Of a stretch of 64,000 nt of DNA, positions 44,508 to 55,447 are shown piece by piece. Below the pieces are notes generated by a model. That model was not told where the DNA came from, made no database searches, and saw only the letters and a program-made list of their open reading frames with translations. How positions within the stretch are numbered: position 1 is the stretch's first letter; every line of letters starts with the position of its first letter. Source of the DNA: Indolivaga macrotermitis. GTDB taxonomy: Bacteria > Bacteroidota > Bacteroidia > Bacteroidales > Dysgonomonadaceae. The stretch lies in the NCBI RefSeq assembly GCF_900128985.1, contig NZ_FQUC01000008.1, positions 1-64,000 of the forward strand, read 5' to 3'. The position numbers were made by a program, and so were the translations under genes.

Positions 44508-45725
44508 ATGATAACAGACAGAGATAATGAACGCCGGGATGGTTATTCATCGTCAAACAGACCATCTATCAACAAGAACAATCAAGGTGGCGAAATGAAG
44601 AAAAAACGCCCCCGTGTCGGAGATGCGCGCCCTACACTGAATCGTGATAATCGTGATTACAGTAACAACAGGGATAATCGTGATAATCGTGATTCACGCG
44701 ATTACAATAACAGAGGAGACAGCCGAAGCAGTAACAGCGGAGGTGGCTATAATTCAGGAAACAGACGCTCAAGCGGAGGTGGTTCCTATGGCAACAACAA
44801 CTCTTATCAGTCCGGAGGCCGGTCGTCCGGTCGTCCGAACAATAACAGACAAGGAGGAGGCTACTCGCAAGGAGGCAGAGACAACAATCGCAGATATAAC
44901 AATAACGACAGAGACCAACGCGGAGGCGGAGGTGCTTTCAGGACTGAAAACAAAGGACCTAAACAATTAGTTAAGCCGGTTAAGTATAAAGAAAATCTGG
45001 ACCCAAGCACACCAATCCGCCTGAATAAATATCTGGCTAATGCAGGAGTATGTTCTCGTCGCGAAGCAGATACTTATATCGCTGCCGGCGTGGTGAAAGT
45101 AAACGGGGAAGTTGTTTCGGAACTGGGAGCAAAAGTAACTCGTGGCGACAGCATCCTGTTCCACGATCAACCGGTACGTCTGGAAAGTAAAGTATATGTA
45201 CTTTTGAATAAACCCAAAAATACTGTAACTACTTCCGACGATCCTCAGAACCGTAAGACAGTTATGGACTTAGTAAAAGGTGCCTGTCCCGAACGTATAT
45301 ATCCTGTAGGTCGTCTCGACAGAAATACAACAGGTGTATTGCTTCTTACAAATGACGGAGATTTAGCTTCAAAGCTAATGCATCCTAAATATGTAAAGAA
45401 AAAAATATATCAGGTAAGACTAGATCGTGATGTAGCTATCGAAGATATGCAGGCAATAGCTGACGGTATTGAACTCGAAGACGGAGAAATTCATGCAGAC
45501 TCTATAGCTTATGTAGCGGAAGATGTTCTGAACGAAGTAGGTATCGAAATACACTCAGGACGTAACCGTATTGTCCGCCGTATTTTCGAAAAACTAGGTT
45601 ATCAGGTACAAAAGCTTGACCGTGTATACTTCGCCGGGCTTACAAAGAAAAACATCCCCAGAGGCCGTTGGAGATACCTGACAGAATCAGAAGTAAACAT
45701 GTTGCGCATGGGTGCATTCGAATAA
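44508..45725 (+). CDS. rluB: RluB/RsuA-type pseudouridine synthase with long disordered N-tail
   Basis: A 405-residue protein. Residues 1-150 are a low-complexity Arg/Asn/Gly/Ser tail with repeated RDN units (44640-44720) and RGG-like clusters, which could bind RNA. Residues about 165-220 form an S4 domain, and the catalytic domain follows with Asp271 in GRLDRNTTGVLLL. The family makes pseudouridine 2605 in 23S rRNA. The tail is much longer than in E. coli RluB but common in Bacteroidota. Followed by asnS after 36 bases. Confidence 0.92.
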   Translation: MITDRDNERRDGYSSSNRPSINKNNQGGEMKKKRPRVGDARPTLNRDNRDYSNNRDNRDNRDSRDYNNRGDSRSSNSGGGYNSGNRRSSGGGSYGNNNSYQSGGRSSGRPNNNRQGGGYSQGGRDNNRRYNNNDRDQRGGGGAFRTENKGPKQLVKPVKYKENLDPSTPIRLNKYLANAGVCSRREADTYIAAGVVKVNGEVVSELGAKVTRGDSILFHDQPVRLESKVYVLLNKPKNTVTTSDDPQNRKTVMDLVKGACPERIYPVGRLDRNTTGVLLLTNDGDLASKLMHPKYVKKKIYQVRLDRDVAIEDMQAIADGIELEDGEIHADSIAYVAEDVLNEVGIEIHSGRNRIVRRIFEKLGYQVQKLDRVYFAGLTKKNIPRGRWRYLTESEVNMLRMGAFE

Positions 45726-45761
45726 AACAACTTAATACTTTAGACAAACTTATAATTAGAA

Positions 45762-47156
45762 ATGGAAACAATTCGTAGAACTAAAATTTCAGACTTATCC
45801 CAACTTCCATTTGGGACTCAAGTGAGTGTTAAAGGGTGGGTACGGACTCGCCGGGGCAATAAACAAGTAAGCTTCATCGCTCTTAATGACGGTTCTACTA
45901 TAAATAATATACAGATCGTCGCTGATATCGAACAGTTCGGCGACGAGTATCTGAAACCAGTCTCTACCGGTGCATGTATTCATGTAATCGGTACATATGT
46001 TGAGTCTCAAGGAAAAGGGCAGAATGGAGAGATCCAAGCCGAAAAGATTGAAATATACGGAACAGCCGATCCTCTGGAGTATCCTTTGCAAAAAAAGGGA
46101 CACTCTCTTGAGTTTTTACGTGAAATAGCGCACCTGCGTCCACGTACTAATACATTCGGTGCCATATTCCGCATTCGCCACCATATGGCTTATGCTATAC
46201 ATAAATATTTCAATGACAACGGCTTTTACTATCTTCATACCCCTATTATCACAGCTTCAGATGCAGAGGGAGCCGGGTCTATGTTTCAGGCAACAACCCT
46301 TGATCTGAATAAAGTAGCAAGGACAGAAGATGGAAGTGTAGATTACAGCCAGGACTTTTTCGGACGCCAGACCAATCTTACTGTATCCGGCCAACTCGAA
46401 GGAGAACTAGGAGCTATGGCTTTAGGTGCAATTTATACCTTTGGTCCCACTTTCCGAGCCGAAAACTCCAATACTCCACGCCACTTGGCTGAGTTTTGGA
46501 TGATAGAGCCTGAAGTTGCCTTCTACGATATCCATGATAACATGGATTTAGCCGAAGACTTCCTGAAATATCTGATCCGTTATGCTTTGGATAATTGCAA
46601 AGATGATTTAGATTTTCTGAACGAAATGTATGACAAGGAACTGGTGGAAAGACTTGAGCTTGTATTAGCACACGATTTCGTAAGATTGTCGTATACCGAA
46701 GGTGTAAAAATATTGGAGGAAAGCGGACAGAAATTCGAGTTTCCCGTTTATTGGGGGGCTGACCTGCAATCTGAGCACGAGCGCTATCTGGTTGAAAAGC
46801 ATTTCAAACGTCCTGTTATCATGACTGACTATCCGAAAGAGATCAAGTCTTTCTATATGAAACAGAACGAAGACGGAAAAACCGTTCGCGGTATGGATGT
46901 ATTATTCCCTAAAATCGGGGAAATTATCGGAGGATCAGAACGTGAAGCCGACTACGATAAGCTTATGAACCGGATTAATGAAATCGGAATGCATACAGAC
47001 CCGATCTGGTGGTATCTCGAGACCCGCAAATTCGGAACTGCTCCGCATGCCGGTTTTGGTTTAGGTTTCGAAAGGTTAATTCTGTTCGTAACAGGTATGG
47101 CTAACATACGTGATGTTATACCATTCCCTCGAACTCCTAACAATGCAGATTTTTAA
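45762..47156 (+). CDS. asnS: Asparagine--tRNA ligase
   Basis: A 464-residue class II synthetase. An N-terminal OB-fold anticodon-binding domain (about 15-115; [14 protein letters not shown]) precedes the catalytic core with motif 2 ([21 protein letters not shown]) and motif 3 (GFGLGFERL). The length and [16 protein letters not shown] end are those of AsnRS. Asn from tRNA charging needs no amidotransferase here. A hairpin follows. Confidence 0.97.
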   Translation: METIRRTKISDLSQLPFGTQVSVKGWVRTRRGNKQVSFIALNDGSTINNIQIVADIEQFGDEYLKPVSTGACIHVIGTYVESQGKGQNGEIQAEKIEIYGTADPLEYPLQKKGHSLEFLREIAHLRPRTNTFGAIFRIRHHMAYAIHKYFNDNGFYYLHTPIITASDAEGAGSMFQATTLDLNKVARTEDGSVDYSQDFFGRQTNLTVSGQLEGELGAMALGAIYTFGPTFRAENSNTPRHLAEFWMIEPEVAFYDIHDNMDLAEDFLKYLIRYALDNCKDDLDFLNEMYDKELVERLELVLAHDFVRLSYTEGVKILEESGQKFEFPVYWGADLQSEHERYLVEKHFKRPVIMTDYPKEIKSFYMKQNEDGKTVRGMDVLFPKIGEIIGGSEREADYDKLMNRINEIGMHTDPIWWYLETRKFGTAPHAGFGLGFERLILFVTGMANIRDVIPFPRTPNNADF

Positions 47157-47176
47157 AAGTTAATCTTTATATTTGT

Positions 47177-47206
47177 AAGCAGATATTCTTATCAGGATAT
47201 CTGCTT
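47177..47206 (+). terminator. Terminator of asnS
   Basis: A perfect 10-bp stem (47177-47186 and 47197-47206) with a 10-base loop, followed by CTTTATTT. A -7 element, TATATTTG at 47168-47175, sits just before it, so the downstream gene's promoter overlaps. Confidence 0.75.
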
Positions 47207-47228
47207 CTTTATTTAAATAACATGTACT

Positions 47229-47714
47229 ATGAAAATCGCGTTCCCCCCGATTATAGATCAAAATTCCGTTGTTTTAATCCTAGGTACAATGCCTAGCGAA
47301 GAGTCTCTTCGGAAGCAGGAATATTATGGACATAAAACAAATCAATTCTGGAGGCTTATTTTCGCCGTATTTTCAAAAGAACACACAAACATATACGCCG
47401 ACAAGGTAAAGCTCTTACAAAGTCATAAAATAGCACTATGGGATGTAATAAAATGCTGTGAAGGTAAAGGAAGTGCCGATACTGCTATAAAAAATGAACA
47501 GGCAAATGATTTTTCTCTTCTGTTTCAGAATTATCCTAAAATCAGTACAATTATCTTTTCAAGTAAAAAATCCGAAGAATTCTACTGCAAATATGTAGGA
47601 AAACATCCTGACATTACTTATTATACGCTACCCTCGCCCAGTACTGCGAATGCCAGACTCAGTTTCGAAGATAAACTAAAGAAATGGCAACTATTAACTG
47701 ATATCACAAAATAA
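47229..47714 (+). CDS. DNA-deoxyinosine glycosylase (uracil-DNA glycosylase superfamily)
   Basis: A 161-residue protein of the Mug/TIGR04274-like group. Motif LILGTMPSEESLRKQEYYGHKTNQFW (quoted in parts: LGTMPSEE at 19-26 and YGHKTNQFW) is the glycosylase motif 1 region, and the C-terminal PSPSTANARLS is motif 2. Predicted to remove deoxyinosine (hypoxanthine) and perhaps uracil from DNA. Short and complete. It converges with rplQ. Confidence 0.88.
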   Translation: MKIAFPPIIDQNSVVLILGTMPSEESLRKQEYYGHKTNQFWRLIFAVFSKEHTNIYADKVKLLQSHKIALWDVIKCCEGKGSADTAIKNEQANDFSLLFQNYPKISTIIFSSKKSEEFYCKYVGKHPDITYYTLPSPSTANARLSFEDKLKKWQLLTDITK

Positions 47715-47742
47715 AAAAGCATCCTAAATAGGATGCTTTTTT
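47713..47742. terminator. Bidirectional terminator between the glycosylase and rplQ
   Basis: A perfect 13-bp inverted repeat (47713-47725 and 47730-47742) with loop AAAT, A-run on the left and T-run on the right. It closes the whole ribosomal-protein cluster. Confidence 0.9.
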
Positions 47743-47761
47743 AATATCATAAGACAGATAT

Positions 47762-48289
47762 TTATTCTTCTGTTTTATCTTCTGCTTCAGCTTTCGGAGC
47801 TTTAGCCTTTGGTGCTTTTTCCTTAACTTCTTTTGCAGGAGCAGCAACCTCTTCAGTAGCATCTGCTTTCTTCCTAGAACGGCGTGTTTTAGGCTTAGCA
47901 GCAGCTTTCGAAGTTTCTTTTGCCATATTATCGTTGTAATCAACCAACTCAATGAAGCACATCGCTGCATTATCACCTAAACGGTTACCTGTTTTGATAA
48001 TACGAGTATATCCTCCCGGACGATCTGCAACTTTTTGAGAAATGTTTTGGAACAACTCAGTTACGGCAGTTTTACTTTGAAGTTCTTGAAAAACCAAACG
48101 TCTTGAATGAGTTGTATCTTCTTTCGATTTTGTGATGATAGGTTCAACAACTTTCTTCAAAGCCTTAGCTTTTGCCACCGTAGTAAAAATACGCTTATGA
48201 AGGATCAAAGAACTACACATGTTAGACAACATGGCATTTCTGTGCGTATTAGTACGACCTAAGTGATTAAATTTTTTATTATGTCTCAT
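47762..48289 (-). CDS. rplQ: Large ribosomal subunit protein bL17
   Basis: A 175-residue L17. The core (1-125) is standard ([13 protein letters not shown] start, [13 protein letters not shown]). Residues 126-175 are a low-complexity Ala/Lys/Glu tail not seen in E. coli (127 residues) and typical of Bacteroidota in being longer. Last gene of the cluster, 9 bases after rpoA. Confidence 0.97.
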   Translation of the reverse strand: MRHNKKFNHLGRTNTHRNAMLSNMCSSLILHKRIFTTVAKAKALKKVVEPIITKSKEDTTHSRRLVFQELQSKTAVTELFQNISQKVADRPGGYTRIIKTGNRLGDNAAMCFIELVDYNDNMAKETSKAAAKPKTRRSRKKADATEEVAAPAKEVKEKAPKAKAPKAEAEDKTEE

Positions 48290-48298
48290 CTCGCTTAA

Positions 48299-49291
48299 TT
48301 AATCTTTATCTAATTTATACTTGGATATATCCAAACCAAAAGACAGGTTCAAGCTATCCAATAATTCATCAAGTTCAGTAAGAGATTTCTTACCAAAGTT
48401 TCTAAATTTAAGAAGATCGTTCTTGTTGAACTGAACTAGTTCGCCAAGAGTCTCTACCTCTGCTGATTTCAAACAATTTAGAGCTCTCACCGAAAGGTTC
48501 ATATCTACTAACTTGCTCTTCAACAATTGACGCATGTGAAGTATTTCTTCGTCAAATTCCTCATTACCATCAGTCTCTGTTTGTTCTAACAAGATTTTCT
48601 CGTCTGAGAACAACATAAAGTGATGAATAAGGATTTTCGCAGCTTCCTTCAATGCATCTTTCGGATGTATAGACCCATCTGTTGATATTTCTATAACCAG
48701 TTTCTCGTAGTCGGTCTTTTGTTCTACACGATAGTTTTCAATCGCATATTTCACGTTACGGATAGGAGTATAGATAGAATCAATTGCGATAACATTAACA
48801 TCGTCATTAGGGTTACGATTCTCGTCAGCCGGAACATACCCACGTCCTTTGTTAATTGTCAATTCAATCTGAAGGTTTGCACTAGAATCTAAGTGGCATA
48901 TCACTAGATCAGGATTCAATACTTCAAATCCGGACAAATGTTTACCAATATCACCAGCTTTGAACACTTCGGAACCCGAAATAGTTATACTCACTTTTTC
49001 ATTCTCGATCTCTTCAACTATTTGTTTGAATCTTACTTTTTTCAGATTCAGAATGATGTTTGTTACATCTTCTATAACTCCCGGTACTGTCGCAAACTCG
49101 TGCTCAACACCATCGATTTTGATAGAAGTAATAGCAAAACCTTCAAGCGAAGAAAGGAGAATACGGCGAAGAGCATTACCTACAGTAATACCGTAGCCGG
49201 GTTCCAACGGACGAAACTCAAACTTTCCGAAGAAATTGTCCGCCTCCAACATTAATACTTTATCGGGTTTTTGAAATGCTAATATCGCCAT
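48299..49291 (-). CDS. rpoA: DNA-directed RNA polymerase subunit alpha
   Basis: A 330-residue alpha subunit. The N-terminal domain (about 1-230) has the assembly motif [23 protein letters not shown]; the C-terminal domain (about 250-310, [16 protein letters not shown] and [11 protein letters not shown]) contacts DNA and activators. Complete. Between rpsD and rplQ in the alpha operon order. Confidence 0.98.
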   Translation of the reverse strand: MAILAFQKPDKVLMLEADNFFGKFEFRPLEPGYGITVGNALRRILLSSLEGFAITSIKIDGVEHEFATVPGVIEDVTNIILNLKKVRFKQIVEEIENEKVSITISGSEVFKAGDIGKHLSGFEVLNPDLVICHLDSSANLQIELTINKGRGYVPADENRNPNDDVNVIAIDSIYTPIRNVKYAIENYRVEQKTDYEKLVIEISTDGSIHPKDALKEAAKILIHHFMLFSDEKILLEQTETDGNEEFDEEILHMRQLLKSKLVDMNLSVRALNCLKSAEVETLGELVQFNKNDLLKFRNFGKKSLTELDELLDSLNLSFGLDISKYKLDKD

Positions 49292-49298
49292 GAAATTA

Positions 49299-49904
49299 TT
49301 ATTTAGAATACAACTCTACGATCAACTGTTCTTTGATATTTTCGGGAATATCCGCTCTTTCAGGTAAATGTAAGAATTTGCCTGCTTTAGAAGCCTGATC
49401 CCACTCTACCCAAGGGTATTTGCTGTGATTAAACCCAGCCAGAGCGTTATCAATTACTTCCAATGATTTAGATTTCTCACGAACACCTACTACCTGTCCA
49501 GGTTTTAAAGTGTAAGAAGGAATATTTACCACCTTACCATCAACCACGATGTGACGGTGAGAAACAAGTTGACGAGCAGCAGCTCTTGTAGGAGCAATAC
49601 CTAAGCGAAAAACTACATTATCTAATCTTGCTTCCAAAAATTGAAGAAGAACCTCACCGGTAATACCACGTGAGCTTGCAGCTTTTTCGAATAAATTACG
49701 GAACTGTTTTTCCAACACGCCGTAAGTATATTTTGCTTTTTGTTTTTCACGCAACTGAATACCGTATTCAGAAGTCTTTTTCTTTCTACCGTTACCATGT
49801 TGTCCGGGAGGATAGTTCTTCTTAGAAAGAACTTTATCCGGTCCGAAGATAGGCTCACCGAATTTACGGGCTATTTTTGATTTTGGTCCAGTATATCTTG
49901 CCAT
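49299..49904 (-). CDS. rpsD: Small ribosomal subunit protein uS4
   Basis: A 201-residue S4 with an S4 RNA-binding domain (about 92-155). The four N-terminal zinc cysteines of some S4 proteins are missing (C- form). Starts [20 protein letters not shown] 108-base gap to rpsK upstream, longer than elsewhere in the cluster, could hold a regulatory or processing site; no clear hairpin was confirmed. Confidence 0.98.
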   Translation of the reverse strand: MARYTGPKSKIARKFGEPIFGPDKVLSKKNYPPGQHGNGRKKKTSEYGIQLREKQKAKYTYGVLEKQFRNLFEKAASSRGITGEVLLQFLEARLDNVVFRLGIAPTRAAARQLVSHRHIVVDGKVVNIPSYTLKPGQVVGVREKSKSLEVIDNALAGFNHSKYPWVEWDQASKAGKFLHLPERADIPENIKEQLIVELYSK

Positions 49905-50012
49905 TTTTTTTAAATTAATACATTAAAAAGAAGCGAGAATTGTGCAGCCGCGATTACAGAGAGGGTCTTATGCAATCAATCACAACTCAAGTTTCAAACT
50001 TTTAAATTGGGA

Positions 50013-50402
50013 TTAAACTCTTCTGTGTTTTGGAGGACGACATCCATTGTGAGGAAGTGGTGTAACATCAACAATTTCTGTTACTTCGATTCCTGCACCA
50101 TGTATAGTACGGATAGCTGACTCACGTCCATTACCCGGACCTTTTACATACACTTTTACTTTTCTTAGACCAAGATCGTATGCAACTTTTGCACAATCTG
50201 ATGCTGCCATCTGAGCTGCATAAGGGGTGTTCTTTTTAGAACTTCTGAAACCCATTTTACCTGCCGATGACCAGCTGATTACTTGTCCTTCGCTATTTGT
50301 AATAGAGATAATAATATTGTTAAATGAAGAATGCACATGAACTTGTCCGACTGCATCCACTTTAACGACTCTCTTTTTCGCTGCGACTGTTTTCTTTGCC
50401 AT
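50013..50402 (-). CDS. rpsK: Small ribosomal subunit protein uS11
   Basis: A 129-residue S11; ends with the invariant [18 protein letters not shown] pattern. Between rpsM and rpsD. Confidence 0.98.
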   Translation of the reverse strand: MAKKTVAAKKRVVKVDAVGQVHVHSSFNNIIISITNSEGQVISWSSAGKMGFRSSKKNTPYAAQMAASDCAKVAYDLGLRKVKVYVKGPGNGRESAIRTIHGAGIEVTEIVDVTPLPHNGCRPPKHRRV

Positions 50403-50411
50403 ATCAAACTA

Positions 50412-50792
50412 TTATTTTGTAGCTTTTTTCTTATTTGCAACAGTTTTCTTTCTACCCTTACGTGTACGGGCATTATTCTTAGTACTTTGACCTCTCAGGG
50501 GCAAACCAATACGGTGACGAATTCCACGGTAACAACCGATATCCATTAATCGCTTAATGTTCAACTGCACTTCCGATCTCAAATCTCCTTCTACTTTGTA
50601 TTTTGTAGAAATAATTTCACGGATAGTACCAGCCTGATCATCAGTCCAGTCTTTTACTTTAACATCTTTGTCAACACCTGCTTCAGCCAAAATAGCATTT
50701 GAAGCACTTCGTCCGATACCAAATATATATGTCAAGGCAATTTCGCCTCTTTTATTTTGCGGTAAATCGACACCAACTATTCTTATAGCCAT
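50412..50792 (-). CDS. rpsM: Small ribosomal subunit protein uS13
   Basis: A 126-residue S13; starts [17 protein letters not shown] and ends in a Lys-rich tail after the conserved [15 protein letters not shown] segment. It follows rpmJ by 31 bases. Confidence 0.98.
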   Translation of the reverse strand: MAIRIVGVDLPQNKRGEIALTYIFGIGRSASNAILAEAGVDKDVKVKDWTDDQAGTIREIISTKYKVEGDLRSEVQLNIKRLMDIGCYRGIRHRIGLPLRGQSTKNNARTRKGRKKTVANKKKATK

Positions 50793-50823
50793 ATACTAGA
50801 TTATATTTTGCAAAATTAATAAA

Positions 50824-50940
50824 TTATCCCTGACGTTGTTTGTACTTAGGATTTTTTTTGTTTATTACATATAAGCGTCCTTTTCTTCTGACGATCTTAC
50901 AGTCATCAGTACGCTTTTTCAATGATGCTCTTACTTTCAT
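50824..50940 (-). CDS. rpmJ: Large ribosomal subunit protein bL36
   Basis: A 38-residue L36: [15 protein letters not shown] start and KQRQG end. Of the zinc ligands C-x2-C...C...H only Cys12-like remains, so this is the zinc-independent (C-) form. It sits in its usual place between infA and rpsM and is too short for routine calling. Confidence 0.96.
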   Translation of the reverse strand: MKVRASLKKRTDDCKIVRRKGRLYVINKKNPKYKQRQG

Positions 50941-50953
50941 ATCTTATTTTTCT

Positions 50954-51172
50954 TTATTTATATCTGAAAGAGATCCGACCTTTAGTCAAATCGTAAGGAG
51001 ACATTTCCACACGCACTTTATCTCCCGGTAGTATCTTGATATAGTGCATACGCATCTTACCAGAGATATGGGCAGTGATTTCATGTCCGTTTTCTAATTC
51101 TACACGAAACATTGCATTTGACAATGCTTCGACAATTACGCCATCTTGTTCTATTGCAGCTTGTTTAGCCAT
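50954..51172 (-). CDS. infA: Translation initiation factor IF-1
   Basis: A 72-residue OB-fold protein ([19 protein letters not shown] start, [13 protein letters not shown] end) that binds the A site of the 30S subunit. Ten bases downstream of map. Confidence 0.98.
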   Translation of the reverse strand: MAKQAAIEQDGVIVEALSNAMFRVELENGHEITAHISGKMRMHYIKILPGDKVRVEMSPYDLTKGRISFRYK

Positions 51173-51182
51173 AAATTATTTT

Positions 51183-51965
51183 TTAGATTCCGTTATTTCC
51201 TAATACAGCTTCTACAAATTCGAATGTAGATAAAATATCTGCTTTGCCTTCGCGGATAGCAACTGTATGTTCAAAGTGAGCCGACATCTTACGGTCCTTA
51301 GTTCTTACAGTCCAACCATCGCTCTCGAAAACCACATTTTTACTTCCCTGATTAATCATCGGTTCAATAGCAATACACATACCTTTTTTCAATAAAGGGC
51401 CTGTACCTCTTCTACCGTAATTAGGTACTTCAGGTGACTCATGCATTTTTCGTCCAATACCATGTCCGACTAACTCACGTACAACCGAAAAGCCTCTTTT
51501 CTCACAATACATTTGAACCGCCTCACCGATATCTCCAATACGGTTACCTTCAACCGCCTTGGCTATACCTTGATAAAGAGACTCCTTTGTTGTGCGGAGT
51601 AAAGCTTTTACGTCTTCCGCAACCTCCCCAACACAAAACGTGTAGGCCGAGTCACCACAGAAACCGTTTTTCTCAGTTCCGCAATCAACGGAAATAATAT
51701 CTCCATCCTTCAATATATATTCGGAAGGAAATCCATGCACCACGTTTTCATTAACTGAAATACACAATGAATAAGGAAATCCGTTATATCCTAAAAAAGA
51801 AGGAACAGCGCCATGGCTTCTTATAAAGTCTTCAGCAATTTCATCTAACTGAAGCGTAGTAATACCTGGTTTGATATGTTTGGCCAATTCGCCAAGAGTC
51901 ATACCAACCAAGCGGTTACTCTCACGCATCAATTCTATTTCTTCGTCTGTTTTTAGAAAAATCAT
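51183..51965 (-). CDS. map: Methionine aminopeptidase, type I
   Basis: A 260-residue pita-bread metallopeptidase that removes the starter Met from new proteins. Metal ligands lie in SVDCGTEKNGFCGD (two Asp), GHGIGRKMHESP (His) and the C-terminal IAIEPMI and HFEHTVAI (Glu). Standard place between secY and infA. Confidence 0.97.
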   Translation of the reverse strand: MIFLKTDEEIELMRESNRLVGMTLGELAKHIKPGITTLQLDEIAEDFIRSHGAVPSFLGYNGFPYSLCISVNENVVHGFPSEYILKDGDIISVDCGTEKNGFCGDSAYTFCVGEVAEDVKALLRTTKESLYQGIAKAVEGNRIGDIGEAVQMYCEKRGFSVVRELVGHGIGRKMHESPEVPNYGRRGTGPLLKKGMCIAIEPMINQGSKNVVFESDGWTVRTKDRKMSAHFEHTVAIREGKADILSTFEFVEAVLGNNGI

Positions 51966-51979
51966 TATCTACTTTAAAC

Positions 51980-53305
51980 TTAATATGCTGCAATTGATCC
52001 TGTACGTCCTTTGATCCTTCCGGATTTCAATAATCCATCGTAATGACGCATCAACAAGTGACTCTCAATTTGCTGCAATGTATCCAATACTACTCCGACC
52101 AGAATTAGCAACGAAGTTCCTCCAAAAAAGTGGGAAAATTCGGTACTGATACCAACCAAACTAGCAAAAGCAGGAAGTATTGCAACTAATGCAAGGAATA
52201 ATGATCCGGGCAAAGTTATACGCGACATAATATCGTCAATATAATCAGCTGTCTTTTTACCGGGTTTGATACCTGGTATGAAACCATTATTTCTCTTCAA
52301 CTCATCAGCCATTTGCACCGGATTTATTGTAATTGCTGTGTAGAACCATGTAAATAAAATAATCAACAAAGCAAATATTGTACAATATAACCAGCTTGTA
52401 TTATCGGTTAGCGAACGCATAAACCATCCTGTCTGATCTGCTGTAGTGAATCCCGCAATAGCGATCGGTATAAACATGATTGCCTGGGCAAAGATGATAG
52501 GCATTACGTTTGCAGCATTTACCTTTAGAGGTATATACTGACGCGCTCCGCCATATTGTTTATTACCAACGATACGTTTTGCGTATTGCACCGGAATTTT
52601 ACGGGTACCTTGTACCAATAAGATAGCCATCGCAATAACAAACAGCAGGAATACAATTTCGAGCAGGAATACAATCAAACCACCGGCCTGATCACTCAAA
52701 CGAGACATAAACTCATTTGCGAGTGCATGAGGCAGACGGGCAATTATACCTACAAGAATGATAAACGAAACACCATTACCAATACCTTTATCAGTGATAC
52801 GCTCACCCAGCCAAAGGACAAACATACTACCTCCGGCCAAGATTATGGTTGAAGGTATATAGAATGACCAAAGCCCGCCGGGAGCTGCACTTCCTAAGGC
52901 ACCCATCAAATAAGCAGGGCCTTGGAATAACAATATTGCCACAGTCAGATAACGGGTATATTGGTTTAGTTTATTACGTCCACTTTCTCCTTCTTTCTGC
53001 AATTTCTGGAAATAAGGCAATGCTATACCTAACAGCTGGATAACGATCGAAGCCGAAATGTATGGCATAATTCCCAGTGCAAAAATAGAAGCATTTGCAA
53101 AAGCACCACCTGAGAACATATCCAATAGTCCTATCAAACCTCCTGACGCAGTATGCTTCAAAGCATCCAGATCAGCAGGATTAACTCCGGGAAGCACAAC
53201 ATGCGCCCCGAAGCGATAGATAACTACGAAAAAGAAAGTAGTGAGAATCCGTTTACGCAGATCCTCAATCTTCCATATATTTTCGATTGTCTTTACAAAT
53301 CCCAT
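51980..53305 (-). CDS. secY: Protein translocase subunit SecY
   Basis: A 441-residue inner-membrane protein with ten hydrophobic helices, forming the Sec channel with SecE and SecG. Signature parts: FRFGAHVVLPGV-like start, GIALPYFQKLQKEGE near 95 and the C-terminal SLLILVGVVLDTLQQIE. In the usual place after rplO. Confidence 0.98.
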   Translation of the reverse strand: MGFVKTIENIWKIEDLRKRILTTFFFVVIYRFGAHVVLPGVNPADLDALKHTASGGLIGLLDMFSGGAFANASIFALGIMPYISASIVIQLLGIALPYFQKLQKEGESGRNKLNQYTRYLTVAILLFQGPAYLMGALGSAAPGGLWSFYIPSTIILAGGSMFVLWLGERITDKGIGNGVSFIILVGIIARLPHALANEFMSRLSDQAGGLIVFLLEIVFLLFVIAMAILLVQGTRKIPVQYAKRIVGNKQYGGARQYIPLKVNAANVMPIIFAQAIMFIPIAIAGFTTADQTGWFMRSLTDNTSWLYCTIFALLIILFTWFYTAITINPVQMADELKRNNGFIPGIKPGKKTADYIDDIMSRITLPGSLFLALVAILPAFASLVGISTEFSHFFGGTSLLILVGVVLDTLQQIESHLLMRHYDGLLKSGRIKGRTGSIAAY

Positions 53306-53306
53306 T

Positions 53307-53756
53307 TTAATCTAGTTTTGTTGCGGTTCCACCTACAGCTTGGATAGCTGCTTCTGCTGACTTAGAAAATGCATGCGCTACAACTTCCAATTTAGAAGTA
53401 AGAGCTCCATTACCTAAGATCTTCACTAAGTGCTTAGACGAAACAAAACCAGCATCGATCAAAGTTTGAACATCGATTTTTGTCAGACCTTTAGCTTCAG
53501 CCAAAGCCTGAAGAGTACCTAGATTGATTGGCTTATATTCTACACGGTTGATATTTTTGAAACCGAATTTAGGAAGACGGCGTTGGATAGGCATTTGACC
53601 TCCTTCAAAACCGATCTTCTTAGAATAGCCTGATCTAGACTTAGCTCCTTTATGACCTCTAGTTGAAGTACCACCTAAACCTGAACCTGTACCACGACCT
53701 ATTCTTTTTCTTGTTTTAGTAGCCCCTTCAGCGGGTCTCAAATTAGATAAATTCAT
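53307..53756 (-). CDS. rplO: Large ribosomal subunit protein uL15
   Basis: A 149-residue L15; glycine-rich N-terminus ([20 protein letters not shown]) and the usual [11 protein letters not shown]. One base from secY. Confidence 0.97.
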   Translation of the reverse strand: MNLSNLRPAEGATKTRKRIGRGTGSGLGGTSTRGHKGAKSRSGYSKKIGFEGGQMPIQRRLPKFGFKNINRVEYKPINLGTLQALAEAKGLTKIDVQTLIDAGFVSSKHLVKILGNGALTSKLEVVAHAFSKSAEAAIQAVGGTATKLD

Positions 53757-53786
53757 ATTCTTAGATTTTTATCTTTTATCAGATTA

Positions 53787-53963
53787 TTACTCTACTATAG
53801 AAACTAGGTGGTGAACTTTCGCAACCATTCCTCTGATAGCAGGATTGTCAGGATGTTCAACTACTCTGTTCAACTTTCTAAGACCTAAAGCATCTAAAGT
53901 TTTCTTTTGATCTTTAGGGCAGTTGATTCTGCTTCTAACTTGTTTAATTTTTATTGTTGCCAT
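53787..53963 (-). CDS. rpmD: Large ribosomal subunit protein uL30
   Basis: A 58-residue L30: start MATIKIKQVRSRIN, then LRKLNRVVEHPDNPAIRGM. Read directly from the minus strand between rpsE and rplO; too short for routine calling. Its 20 bases to rpsE and 30 to rplO fit the spc order. Confidence 0.96.
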   Translation of the reverse strand: MATIKIKQVRSRINCPKDQKKTLDALGLRKLNRVVEHPDNPAIRGMVAKVHHLVSIVE

Positions 53964-53983
53964 AATTGTAATCTCCTTGCGAA

Positions 53984-54502
53984 TTAGCCTTTAAAAACTT
54001 TTTCCATTGAAACACCTCTGTTTTGAGCAACAGTATAAGCATCTCTTAACTCACCTAAAGCTTCGATAGTAGCCTTCACTAAGTTGTGAGGGTTAGACGA
54101 ACCTTTAGACTTAGCAAGTACGTCAGTTACACCAACACTTTCAAGCACGGCACGCATCGCACCACCCGCTTTAACCCCTGTACCGGGAGCAGCTGGTTTG
54201 ATAAGAACTTCCGAACCTCCAAATCTTGCAACTTGTTCGTGAGGGATAGTACCTTTCAATACCGGAACCTTGATTAAGTTTTTCTTTGCAGCTTCAACTC
54301 CTTTAGCAATGGCTGTTGTTACTTCACCGGCTTTACCTAAGCCCCAACCAACAATGCCATCTTCGTTTCCTACAACTACGATAGCAGCGAAACTGAATGT
54401 ACGACCACCCTTTGTTACTTTTGTAACGCGATTGATAGCCACCAATCTGTCCTTCAATTCAATATCGTTGGTCGATTTTACTTTATTATTAACTCCTGCC
54501 AT
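53984..54502 (-). CDS. rpsE: Small ribosomal subunit protein uS5
   Basis: A 172-residue S5; double-stranded RNA-binding fold with [18 protein letters not shown] near the N-terminus and a C-terminal globular half. Between rplR and rpmD. Confidence 0.98.
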   Translation of the reverse strand: MAGVNNKVKSTNDIELKDRLVAINRVTKVTKGGRTFSFAAIVVVGNEDGIVGWGLGKAGEVTTAIAKGVEAAKKNLIKVPVLKGTIPHEQVARFGGSEVLIKPAAPGTGVKAGGAMRAVLESVGVTDVLAKSKGSSNPHNLVKATIEALGELRDAYTVAQNRGVSMEKVFKG

Positions 54503-54507
54503 TTCTA

Positions 54508-54852
54508 TTAAAATTTAAGACCACCATTACGGGCAGCGTCTGCTAATTCTTTAATTCTACCGTGATATAAATAACCGTTACGGTCAAATACTACAGATGT
54601 AACACCGGCTTCCTGAGCAGCTTTAGCTACTAATTCACCTACTTTTGCAGCAATTTCTTTCTTTGGAGCTTTTTCACTTAATTTAAGAGAAGAAGCAGAA
54701 GCCAAAGTTTTACCACTCAAATCGTCGATTACCTGAGCGTAAATTTGCTTGTTACTTCTGAATACGGTCAAACGAGGACGGTCAGCAGTACCATGTACTT
54801 TGCTGCGTACGCCTAATTTTATCTTATTTCTTCTATCTGTCTTCGTTGTCAT
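54508..54852 (-). CDS. rplR: Large ribosomal subunit protein uL18
   Basis: A 114-residue L18 that binds 5S rRNA; ends with the conserved [20 protein letters not shown] pattern. Five bases from rpsE. Confidence 0.97.
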   Translation of the reverse strand: MTTKTDRRNKIKLGVRSKVHGTADRPRLTVFRSNKQIYAQVIDDLSGKTLASASSLKLSEKAPKKEIAAKVGELVAKAAQEAGVTSVVFDRNGYLYHGRIKELADAARNGGLKF

Positions 54853-54874
54853 GATTTATTACAGTTTATTCAAA

Positions 54875-55429
54875 TTATTTACCTGCTGATTTACCTGACT
54901 TACGACGTATCACTTCACCTACGAAACGAATACCTTTACCTTTATAAGGCTCTGGTTTACGGAACGAACGAATTTTAGCACATACTAGTCCGATAAGTTC
55001 TTTATCGCAAGATTCTAAAATGATCAATGGGTTCTTGTTTCTTTCAGACTTAGTTTCGATCTTTATTTCTGTTGGCAGCAACATGTGAATGTTGTGTGTA
55101 AAGCCTACTGAAAGATCCAACTGCTGACCTGCATTAGAAGCACGGTAACCAACACCTACAAGTTCTAACTCTTTGCGGTATCCTTCCGAAACACCGATTA
55201 CCATATTATTGATCAAAGATCTGTAAAGACCATGCAACGCACGATGTTCTTTGTCATCACTCGGACGTGTAATTGTTACAACTCCGGCATCAACTGTTAC
55301 CTTGATGTCAGCATTTACACTCTGAGTCAATTCTCCTTTAGCACCTTTTACAGTTACTAAATTGTTTTTATCCACAGTTACGGTTACTCCCGCAGGGATA
55401 GTTATAGGTAGTTTTCCAATTCTTGACAT
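54875..55429 (-). CDS. rplF: Large ribosomal subunit protein uL6
   Basis: A 184-residue L6 with its two repeated domains; ends EPYKGKGIRFVGE then a basic tail. Confidence 0.98.
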   Translation of the reverse strand: MSRIGKLPITIPAGVTVTVDKNNLVTVKGAKGELTQSVNADIKVTVDAGVVTITRPSDDKEHRALHGLYRSLINNMVIGVSEGYRKELELVGVGYRASNAGQQLDLSVGFTHNIHMLLPTEIKIETKSERNKNPLIILESCDKELIGLVCAKIRSFRKPEPYKGKGIRFVGEVIRRKSGKSAGK

Positions 55430-55447
55430 AGTATACCTCCCTCTTTA

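Noticed and set aside
44640-44720. Tandem GATAATCGTGAT units as a possible repeat array or CRISPR
   Set aside because: The units code for Arg-Asp-Asn in frame in a real gene and are irregular, with no spacers.
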